A DNA stretch of 64,000 bases. Source: Halobacterium sp. DL1 (GTDB lineage: Archaea > Halobacteriota > Halobacteria > Halobacteriales > Halobacteriaceae). The DNA is taken from positions 2,212,216 through 2,276,215 of the forward strand of contig CP007060.1 of the NCBI GenBank assembly GCA_000230955.3. Reading direction: 5' to 3'. Made by a program: the position numbers and the translations under genes. Positions 57,610 through 64,000 of this stretch are shown in pieces (within the stretch, counting starts at the first letter, position 1; each line of letters starts with the position of its first letter). Under the pieces are notes generated by a model. The model had not been told where the DNA came from. It did no database searches and saw only the letters and a program-made list of their open reading frames with translations.

Positions 57610-59394
57610 ATGACAGACAAGAACACAACAAGACTCAAGCTAGGGGCGCTACTGATGGCGCTGACTGTCGTTCTGGCCTCAGGAACGGCTGTCGCGTACA
57701 TGTCGTCGGCGAGTAGTCAGTCCTCCGGGACTGTGACAGCGGAGGACATCGAGGCCGAGGAGATCCGGATGGAGAACGTCGATGTCGACAACGTGACGTT
57801 CCAGCTGGAGGACGTGGACTCAACCCAGGACGTACTAATGGACCAGTTCGAGTCCACCCTCGGTGACAACGTCGAGGGATTCGCGGTTGACTCCGTGGAA
57901 ATCGGTAACATCGAATCCGCGTCGGTCACCGTCGAGAACAACACGGTCACCGTCGACGCGCAGATCGAGTCCATCACGCTCGAGGGCGTCCAGGCCGACA
58001 CCGTCACCTGGGACAGCTCGATGGGCAACGCCGCCCAGGGCATGATGATGGGCAGTGAGATCAGCTTCGAGTCCCTGTCGGTCGAGGGCCTCAGCGTGGG
58101 CTCGATCTCCGTCGAATCGGGGCAGATGACGACGACGGAGGACGAGACGACCACCACGACTGAAGAGGAAACTACGACTGAAGAAACGACCACCACGACT
58201 GAAGAGGAAACTACGACTGAAGAGGAAACTACGACTGAAGAGGAAACTACGACTGAAGAAACGACCACCACGACTGAAGAGGAAACTACGACTGAAGAGG
58301 AAACTACGACTGAAGAAACGACCACCACGGCTGAGGAAACCACCACGGCCGAGGAGACAACCACCACGGCTGAAGAGACGACCACCACGGCCGAGGAAAC
58401 CACCACGGCTGAAGAGACAACCACCACGGCTGAGGAAACGACCACCACGGCCGAGGAAACCACCACGGCTGAAGAGACAACCACGACCGCAGAGGAAACC
58501 ACCACGACCACCACTGACGGTGTCGGCGCCGGCGACACCGGCGCAGCCACCGTGAACATCGAGAACCAGACCTCCGACGGCATGACCGTGACCATCTCCG
58601 CGGTTTCGCTCTCGGAGGACGGCTACGTCGCCATCCACGACGACTCCCTGCTCGAGGGCAACGTCATCGGTAGCGTCATCGGCGTCTCCGACTACCTCGA
58701 GGCTGGCAATTACGACAACGTCGAAATCACGCTGTTCGACGTCCCCGGCGCCAACTTCAGCGAGGACCAGCTCGAGGAGGACCAGACGCTGATCGCGATG
58801 CCGCACCTCGAGAACAGCGGTAACGAGACGTACGACTTCGTCGCGAGCAACGGCTCGGACGACGGGCCGTTCGTCTCCGACGGTCAGCCGGTGGTCGACG
58901 ACGCGTTCGTCAGCGTCGACGACACCCAGACCACGACGACCACTGAAGACAACGAGACCACCACGACCACCACCGACGGTGAGGGCGACGCCGCCCAGGC
59001 CTCGGTGAGCATCGCGAACCAGACGTCCAACGGGACCCTCGTCAACATCTCGAACGTGGAACTCCCTGAGGATGGCTACGTCGCCATCCACAACGACTCC
59101 CTGCTCGAGGGCAACGTCATCGGTAGCGTCATCGGCGTCTCCGACTACCTCGAAGCGGGCACGTACGAGAACGTCAGCGTGATGCTGTACAACGTCTCGG
59201 GTGCGAACTTCACCGAGACGATGCTCGAGGAGGACCAGACGCTGATTGCGATGCCGCACCTCGAGAACAGCGGTAACGAGACGTACGACTTCGTCGCGAG
59301 CAACGGCACGGACGACGGGCCGTTCATCGCCGACGGTGCCGCAGTGACTGACGACGGGTTCGTCACTGTCGAGCAGAACGAGACGGAAGCGTAA
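57610..59394 (+). CDS. Exported Thr-rich surface protein with duplicated DUF7282-type domain
   Basis: A 594-residue secreted protein. Residues 8-32 form a signal or anchor helix (GALLMALTVVLASGTAVAYM). A domain with alternating strands follows (about 40-170), then a long Thr/Glu repeat (residues about 177-300, TTTEEETTTEE type), a typical glycosylation target. Two similar domains follow (about 312-437 and 462-590), each with DGYVAIH-type and IGSVIGVSDYLEAG blocks, the look of haloarchaeal DUF7282. Likely an S-layer-associated protein. The TTT-rich run is unstable-looking DNA (see repeat). Confidence 0.83.
   Translation: MTDKNTTRLKLGALLMALTVVLASGTAVAYMSSASSQSSGTVTAEDIEAEEIRMENVDVDNVTFQLEDVDSTQDVLMDQFESTLGDNVEGFAVDSVEIGNIESASVTVENNTVTVDAQIESITLEGVQADTVTWDSSMGNAAQGMMMGSEISFESLSVEGLSVGSISVESGQMTTTEDETTTTTEEETTTEETTTTTEEETTTEEETTTEEETTTEETTTTTEEETTTEEETTTEETTTTAEETTTAEETTTTAEETTTTAEETTTAEETTTTAEETTTTAEETTTAEETTTTAEETTTTTTDGVGAGDTGAATVNIENQTSDGMTVTISAVSLSEDGYVAIHDDSLLEGNVIGSVIGVSDYLEAGNYDNVEITLFDVPGANFSEDQLEEDQTLIAMPHLENSGNETYDFVASNGSDDGPFVSDGQPVVDDAFVSVDDTQTTTTTEDNETTTTTTDGEGDAAQASVSIANQTSNGTLVNISNVELPEDGYVAIHNDSLLEGNVIGSVIGVSDYLEAGTYENVSVMLYNVSGANFTETMLEEDQTLIAMPHLENSGNETYDFVASNGTDDGPFIADGAAVTDDGFVTVEQNETEA
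58126..58510 (+). repeat. Low-complexity ACGACTGAAGAGGAA / ACCACGGCTGAG repeats
   Basis: About 385 bases of 12- to 24-base tandem units coding Thr/Glu repeats of the surface protein. Left part uses GAAGAGGAAACT units; right part GCTGAGGAAACC units, so two unit types were expanded in turn. Copy number is likely variable between strains. Confidence 0.85.
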
Positions 59395-59514
59395 TCGCGA
59401 GCGACTACCCGGGAACGGCCGATACGGTTCGGTCCGTGACCCTATTTTTTCGCGCCGCTACGACCGAGCAGCGCCGTCAGAACGAGCAGCGGCGGCGCCG
59501 GACGCTGCCGACAG

Positions 59515-59904
59515 TCACATGTCCGAGGCGCCGCTGTCGGCGACGTCGTCCGCATCCGCGTCGTCTAGCTGTTCGAGGTCGCGCTGGTCGTTGTACTCGT
59601 CGCTGGAGCCAGCAGGTCCGGTTATCTCACCGTAGAGGGCTTCCCGGGCCTCCTCGGGCGTCTCGAAGCGCTCGTCGACGAGGCGGTCGAAGACGCTGCC
59701 GAGGCTCTCCGTCTCGTTGGGCAGGTCCAGCGGCTGGTCGGCGTACTCGGTGGCGAGTTCCTCGCTCGTCACCGGGTACTTGTCCTCGTCGAAGAAGTCG
59801 TCCGCGCGGTTGAGGATGTCCTCGACGTGTTCGGTCCGCTCGTGCTGGCGACGTTTGGCGCTGTCCTGTACGCGACTCGGGTCCGGGTCCTGGTCTTCGG
59901 ACAT
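59515..59904 (-). CDS. Small haloarchaeal protein, DUF5789-like
   Basis: A 129-residue acidic soluble protein. The middle (YPVTSEELATEYADQPLDLP, NETESLGSVFDRLVDERFE, TPEEAREALYGEI) follows a pattern common in haloarchaeal DUF5789 proteins, which are of unknown function. The start at 59904 is preferred over one 33 codons earlier, as the extension is basic and Pro-rich. Confidence 0.75.
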   Translation of the reverse strand: MSEDQDPDPSRVQDSAKRRQHERTEHVEDILNRADDFFDEDKYPVTSEELATEYADQPLDLPNETESLGSVFDRLVDERFETPEEAREALYGEITGPAGSSDEYNDQRDLEQLDDADADDVADSGASDM

Positions 59905-60089
59905 CGCACTCGGGTTTCGGTCTACAGTTGGATAAGGGCTTGTGGGGGCCTGTCGGGGCTGTCGGCGAAGATTCGCAACCCGACTTAATTGCTGGCCGGG
60001 CACGAGCGACGCGACCGGACGGTCCGGCCAGGAGTGTGGCCGAGGGACCGAGCCAACCCCTAACAGACTCCGGCCCGAAGGCGTGTGTG

Positions 60090-61220
60090 ATGAGCGACCG
60101 ACGCTCCTACGAGGTGGTCGTCGTGGGCGGCGGCCCGGCGGGCATGACGACCTCGCTCTACACGACGCGGCTCGGGCACCGGACGGCCGTCTTCGAGGCC
60201 GAGGGCGGGCGACACGCCAGCGTCAGCCACGTCCACAACCTCTTCGGCGTCTCCGAGGACGTCTCGGGCCGCGAGCTCTCGAAGCACGCGGTCGACCAGT
60301 TCGAGGAGTACGGCGGGACCTACTACCTCGACGCGGTCGAGGACGTTCGCCAGTCCGACGACGGGTTCGTCGTCGAGGCGGGCCACGGGACGGTCGAAGC
60401 CGAGCGCGTCGTGTTCGCCACGGGGTTCTCGGACCGCGAACCGGACGTCCCCGAGTTGCTGTCGTTCACCGGCCGCGGCCTCCACTACTGCCTGCACTGC
60501 GACGCCTACACGCTGGGCGACGGCCCCGTCTTCGTCCTCGGCCACGACGACCACGCGGCGACCGTGGCGATGCTCATGCTCAACTTCACGGCCGACGTCG
60601 ACCTCCTGCTCGACGGCCACGAGCCGGAGTGGAGCGAGGACGTCGAGCGACAGCTCCGTGCCCACCCGGTCGACGTGGTCGAGGCGTCGGTCGTCGGCGC
60701 GTTCCCACGGGCGGAACGCGCGTCCGACCGAGGGGAGGCCACAGACGGGAGAACGGGGAGCGAAGCGAATTCCGACAGCGCGACCGACCCGTGGCTCGGC
60801 GGCCTCACGTTCGCGGCCGGGGAGAGTGGTCGCGAGGGCACCGACCGCGAGTATCTCGGTGGGTTCGCGATGTACGGCAAGGAGTACGACACCGACCTGG
60901 CCGCGTCGCTGGGCTGTGCGCTGGCCGACGACGGCGCGCTCGCCGTGGACGAGAACTACGAGACCAGCGTCGACGGGGCGTACGCCGCCGGCGACATCAC
61001 CCACGGACAGAACCAGACGGTGGTGGCGATGGGCGACGGCGCCAGGGCGGGGATGGCCGTCCACAAGGACCTCAGGCGCTACCCGCTCCCCCCGGAGGAC
61101 CTCGACGACGCGGAATTGGCCGAGGTGCCGGCGGCCGCCGCGGACCTCCGCGCGCGGATGCGCCTCGTCCGCAACTACGAGCGACACGCCGGTCTGCGGG
61201 ACCCCTCGCCACACCGCTGA
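60090..61220 (+). CDS. Thioredoxin-reductase-like flavoprotein
   Basis: A 376-residue FAD protein. The FAD loop is VVVGGGPAGMTTSLY, the active CxxC reads CLHC (YCLHCDAY), and the late block GAYAAGDITHGQNQTVVAMGDG is the FAD-binding end. It lacks the usual GxGxxA second NADPH loop in clear form (the region reads VFVLGHDDHAATVAM), so the electron donor is uncertain. An insert (SDRGEATDGRTGSEANSDSA) is seen at about 220-245. Likely a disulfide reductase. Confidence 0.88.
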   Translation: MSDRRSYEVVVVGGGPAGMTTSLYTTRLGHRTAVFEAEGGRHASVSHVHNLFGVSEDVSGRELSKHAVDQFEEYGGTYYLDAVEDVRQSDDGFVVEAGHGTVEAERVVFATGFSDREPDVPELLSFTGRGLHYCLHCDAYTLGDGPVFVLGHDDHAATVAMLMLNFTADVDLLLDGHEPEWSEDVERQLRAHPVDVVEASVVGAFPRAERASDRGEATDGRTGSEANSDSATDPWLGGLTFAAGESGREGTDREYLGGFAMYGKEYDTDLAASLGCALADDGALAVDENYETSVDGAYAAGDITHGQNQTVVAMGDGARAGMAVHKDLRRYPLPPEDLDDAELAEVPAAAADLRARMRLVRNYERHAGLRDPSPHR

Positions 61221-61304
61221 GGGAGGTAGCGCGGGCCCGTCCTCCGCGCCGACCCTGCTGGTGCCGGCCCACGGTTTTTCCGTGTTAGCGACGAACGTAG
61301 AGAC

Positions 61305-62138
61305 ATGGGACTGCGCGAACCGGCGGCGGCCGACACCGAACGCGTCGGGGAGGTCGTGGAGAGTTCGATGACCACGTCGCACAGCCTCAGCCCCCAGCAG
61401 ATCGAGCGGATCGTCGAGGACGAGTTCGGGGAGGAGGCGATGGCCGAAAAGCGGGACGACGAGGAGACCCTCGCGCGCGTCGTGGAGACGACCGAAGACG
61501 TGGAGGCGGAGACGGTCGTCGGCTACGTCGAGGGAGCCGTCGACGGGGAGTGGGGCGAGATACGGTGGCTGTTCGTCGACCCCGAACACCGCGGCAAGGG
61601 AATCGGGACGGAGCTGTTCGAATCGATGAGCGACGCGCTCCGCGGGGCGGGCGCGGACTCCGTCCGAGCGACGGCCCTCGAAGCGAACACGGAGGGCCAC
61701 CAGTTCTTCGAGCAGTTCGGCCTGGAACGCGCGGCGGAACGCGAGGTCGAGGTCGGCGACGAGTCCCTCGTGGAGTACGTCTACGCGGACCCGGACGCTG
61801 ACCTGGAGGCGGAGTCTGCCGACGGCAGTGAGGAGCAGGCCGACGGGGCCGACGGTGAGACGATGCCCGAGACGGAGACGGCCGACGGTACGACGACGGC
61901 GACCACCGAGGACGGCGAGCGGGTGTTCGTCGCCCGCGAGGAGGAGGAGTCGGGGACGGAGGCGCCGTTCTACGTGACGTATACCGACGAGAACCACGCC
62001 GAGCGGTTCGGCTTCTACTGCAGCAACTGCGGCTCCCTGAACGTCTCGATGGACGACATGGACCGCCTCGAGTGCCAGAACTGCGAGAACAGCCACGCCT
62101 CCCGGTCGGGGGAGTCGTACGACGACTCGTACCTCTGA
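61305..62138 (+). CDS. GNAT acetyltransferase with C-terminal zinc ribbon (DUF5816-like)
   Basis: A 277-residue two-part protein. The GNAT core is intact: IRWLFVDPEHRGKGIGTELF is the acetyl-CoA site, then ATALEANTEGHQFFEQFGLE. A Glu/Thr-rich linker of about 45 residues leads to FYCSNCGSLNVSMDDMDRLE and CQNCENSH, a C4 zinc ribbon. The ribbon may pick the acceptor, such as a protein or RNA. Followed by a small gene on the same strand. Confidence 0.88.
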   Translation: MGLREPAAADTERVGEVVESSMTTSHSLSPQQIERIVEDEFGEEAMAEKRDDEETLARVVETTEDVEAETVVGYVEGAVDGEWGEIRWLFVDPEHRGKGIGTELFESMSDALRGAGADSVRATALEANTEGHQFFEQFGLERAAEREVEVGDESLVEYVYADPDADLEAESADGSEEQADGADGETMPETETADGTTTATTEDGERVFVAREEEESGTEAPFYVTYTDENHAERFGFYCSNCGSLNVSMDDMDRLECQNCENSHASRSGESYDDSYL

Positions 62139-62226
62139 GGCGCCGAGGGGGCGTCCGCTCGGCGCCGCCGGGTTCTGTCGCCTCTCTGGCCACACAGCTT
62201 TCTGGGAGAAACGCGAAGGGAGTGGT

Positions 62227-62511
62227 ATGGACCACCTCGAACGCGCGAGGGAGGAACTCGGCCGGGCGAGCGAGCAGGCCGGCGGCCCGGTGCAGACGCA
62301 ACTCGACTCGCTCCAGAACGGCATCGGCGCGGAGGACGACCGCGAGACGCACGGGGACGGCCCGGACTCGACGGTCGACCGCATCGCGGAAGTGGCGGAC
62401 AAACTCGACGGCCTGGAGGAGGAAGTCGAGAGCACCGAGACACAGGCGTACATCGACAGCGCAGTCGACCACCTCCGCGAGTACCTGACAGAGCACCCAC
62501 ACGGGAAGTGA
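62227..62511 (+). CDS. Small coiled-coil protein, unknown function
   Basis: A 94-residue acidic helical protein (HLERAREELGRASEQAGGPV, VDRIAEVADKLDGLEEEVES, then DSAVDHLREYLTEH). Related short proteins are widespread in haloarchaea but without a role. It is 88 bases after the GNAT gene and 58 before the metzincin-like gene, all on one strand. Confidence 0.75.
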   Translation: MDHLERAREELGRASEQAGGPVQTQLDSLQNGIGAEDDRETHGDGPDSTVDRIAEVADKLDGLEEEVESTETQAYIDSAVDHLREYLTEHPHGK

Positions 62512-62569
62512 GCGTCTGGAGCACTCGCCCACCGAGCGTTAAGTTCGTTCGCGGCGAACAGTGTCGACA

Positions 62570-63820
62570 ATGAGTGGGTCCGGTTCCGGAGAACGCGACG
62601 AGCGCGCGCTGGTGGCGGCCGAGTGCGAGGGGGCGACCGACCTGGGCGTCGACGTCGGGGTGCTCGTCGCCAACGCGCCGACCACCGACCCGGACCGACT
62701 CCGGTCGTTCGCGACCCGGGCGGCCGAGGACGCCGTCGACGAACTCGCGGCGGCGACGGACGTCGCCTGGCGGTTCTACCTCGAGGAGACGACACGCCTC
62801 GCCGACCACGACCGGCGCCGCCCCTCCGAGTTCCTCGACCGCGCGACCCACCGGATGGTCGAGGGGCCGTACGACCTCGTCGTCGTGGTGACCGACGTCC
62901 CCCTCGTGTCGAGCAGAGAGCGATTCGTCCCGGGGCTGGCGTCCCCGCTCTCCCGCGTCGCCGTCGTCTCGACGCAGCGACTCCGGAGCGCGCCGCGGGG
63001 CGAACCACGACGGCCACTCGACGGAGAGGCCGTGCGCTGGAACGCCGCGACGCTGCTGCTCCACCTCGTCGGCCACCTGCTGGGCGCCCGGCACGGCGAC
63101 GCCGACGGCGGGGTCATGGAGCCGTTCCGGTTCGACCCGGAGCGGCGAGCGGTGCCGGCCTTCGACGCCGACGTCGAACGCCACCTCCACAGCGTCGCCA
63201 GCGAGATTCCCGCGACGGAGGCGCGGCCGAGGGGACCGCTCGGACGACTCGCCTTCCACGCCCGGAGCGCCGCGCGGAACCCCGGTCAGATCCTCCAGGC
63301 CCTCGCAAACAGTCGCGCGCCGCTACTCCCGCTGTCACTGCCGAAGCTGTCGACGGCTGCGCTGGCGCCCACGCTCGTCATCGTCTTCAGTGCTGAGTCC
63401 TGGGACGTCGGCTTCCACATGAGCGACCTCACGGCCGCGCTGTTCGCCGTCGTGAGCGTGCTCGCCGCCGCGCTCTACCTGCTGTTCGTCCAGAACCTCT
63501 CGTTCCCGCGTAAGCGCCACCGGGTCGTCACCGAGCACACCGCCCTCGTCAACGTCACCGTCTTCCTCGTGCTCCTGCTGGCGATGGTCGGCCTCTTCGC
63601 GCTCGTCTGGGGCATCATGCTCGTCATCGAGGTGGCCGTCTTCCCGTCGAACCTGATGTCGAACTGGCCGAGCCTCGAGGACCCCTCGGTGGGCATCGTC
63701 GACCTCGTCCGCACCGGGGCGTTCATCAGCACCATCGGCGTGCTCTCGGGGGCGCTGGCCGGCGGCCTGGAGAACCGCCGCATCGTCAGCCACCTCGCGC
63801 TGTTCCCCGACCAGCCGTAG
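62570..63820 (+). CDS. Membrane archaemetzincin-like protein lacking the catalytic Glu
   Basis: A 416-residue protein. The N-terminal 230 residues resemble an archaemetzincin: VAVVSTQRLR, then LLHLVGHLLGARHGDADGGV with His165, His169, His175 spaced as in HExxHxxGxxH, and Met183 in place of the Met-turn. The Glu that follows the first His in active enzymes is Leu, so peptide cleavage is not expected. The C-terminal half carries four membrane helices (about 262-275, 286-308, 324-360, 385-405). A membrane-tethered pseudo-protease is the best reading. The ATG at 62570 is preferred over a GTG three codons earlier. Confidence 0.8.
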   Translation: MSGSGSGERDERALVAAECEGATDLGVDVGVLVANAPTTDPDRLRSFATRAAEDAVDELAAATDVAWRFYLEETTRLADHDRRRPSEFLDRATHRMVEGPYDLVVVVTDVPLVSSRERFVPGLASPLSRVAVVSTQRLRSAPRGEPRRPLDGEAVRWNAATLLLHLVGHLLGARHGDADGGVMEPFRFDPERRAVPAFDADVERHLHSVASEIPATEARPRGPLGRLAFHARSAARNPGQILQALANSRAPLLPLSLPKLSTAALAPTLVIVFSAESWDVGFHMSDLTAALFAVVSVLAAALYLLFVQNLSFPRKRHRVVTEHTALVNVTVFLVLLLAMVGLFALVWGIMLVIEVAVFPSNLMSNWPSLEDPSVGIVDLVRTGAFISTIGVLSGALAGGLENRRIVSHLALFPDQP

Positions 63821-63969
63821 CCCTCGGACGGCGCCCCCGACCCACTGGTTGTGTCGGTCGCCCGACAGAGAATTACGCCGACTGACCTGCGCCTGGGGAG
63901 GGTTCAACAGCTTCCGGCGCGTAGCGTGTACCGCACCGACCGATTCGACGCTGCCGGCAATCCACCACC

Positions 63970-64000
63970 ATGTCAGAGCACACCGAACCCGGCGACGCTC
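63970..64000 (+). CDS. Possible start of a further gene, cut by window end
   Basis: ATG at 63970 opens a frame (MSEHTEPGDA) that runs off the end. The Ser/Glu-rich start looks haloarchaeal. Too short to name. Confidence 0.35.
   Translation, partial: MSEHTEPGDA

Noticed and set aside
58126..58510. Repeat array considered as CRISPR
   Set aside because: Units are 12-24 bases, in frame, without unique spacers, and code for Thr/Glu repeats.
60060..63017. 985-codon minus-strand frame over three plus-strand genes
   Set aside because: It spans a flavoprotein, a GNAT protein and the metzincin-like gene, all of which have clear motifs; the minus-strand text is compositionally skewed.

Overview
The window is chromosomal DNA from a halophilic archaeon (class Halobacteria). 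The evidence is the high GC content, very acidic proteins, archaeal forms of ribosomal proteins, SecY, Cbf5, TFS and aIF1A, TATA-like boxes 25-30 bases ahead of start codons with little or no leader, Tat-type signal peptides, and many families known only from haloarchaea. The genus cannot be fixed from the sequence alone. About 70 protein genes and one tRNA are supported. There is no rRNA operon, CRISPR array, intact insertion sequence or prophage.

Layout. 1-2237: the end of the ribosomal protein/Sec operon (uL30 fragment, uL15, SecY). 2408-11265: a hybrid multi-PAS histidine kinase, the TrkA/TrkH potassium uptake pair that a salt-in organism needs, and a minus-strand run of an amino-acid permease fused to stress domains, a UspA protein and a small conserved protein. 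11418-15745: a membrane protein, a shortened methyltransferase remnant, then adk - EMC3/DUF106 insertase - cmk - cbf5 (nucleotide kinases, membrane insertion, RNA modification), followed by tRNA-Pro(GGG), whose 3' end is repeated just downstream. 15981-18431: a divergent pair, ureohydrolase and M20 amidohydrolase. 18492-25893: small proteins, a second multi-PAS kinase with an N-terminal winged helix, a FemAB-like acyltransferase, a MOSC protein, LemA with a GIDE-like membrane protein. 26007-28503: cold-shock protein, a decayed GNAT gene, a KaiC-like ATPase and partners. 28511-32554: ilvD, a glycosyltransferase and a beta-RFAP synthase homologue, separated by hairpin-rich spacers. 32832-35558: a compact four-gene unit ending in transcription factor TFS and beginning with a RecA-fold protein that has lost its Walker A lysine. 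35559-36249: an AT-rich island with two small unknown genes. 36250-44449: Nudix, ZIP transporter, SDR, rhodanese lipoprotein, membrane protein, cupin, HAD, Obg-like GTPase, glycosyltransferase and a guanidinium-type SMR exporter. 44450-46730: PRC-barrel and ribbon-helix-helix-like proteins diverging from a bactofilin/halofilin-like protein, then aIF1A. 46900-59394: mostly cell-surface and stress proteins (Asp-rich Tat protein, TIKI/TraB-like protein, FAD-Rieske oxidoreductase, ferritin-like protein, DUF2270, DUF2071, glycosyltransferase, a pentad-repeat PRC protein, a Thr-rich surface protein). 59515-64000: small haloarchaeal proteins, a thioredoxin-reductase-like flavoprotein, a GNAT-zinc ribbon fusion and a membrane archaemetzincin-like protein without its catalytic glutamate.

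The points most worth a second look are two genes that seem to have lost their middles between short repeats while staying in frame (12021-12359 and 26329-26592), the pseudo-metzincin at the right end, the TFS-linked operon with a degenerate ATPase, the pentad-repeat protein, two matching hairpin elements of about 104 bases, and the tRNA-Pro 3'-end duplication. None of these is proven to be a new system; each carries a stated test.
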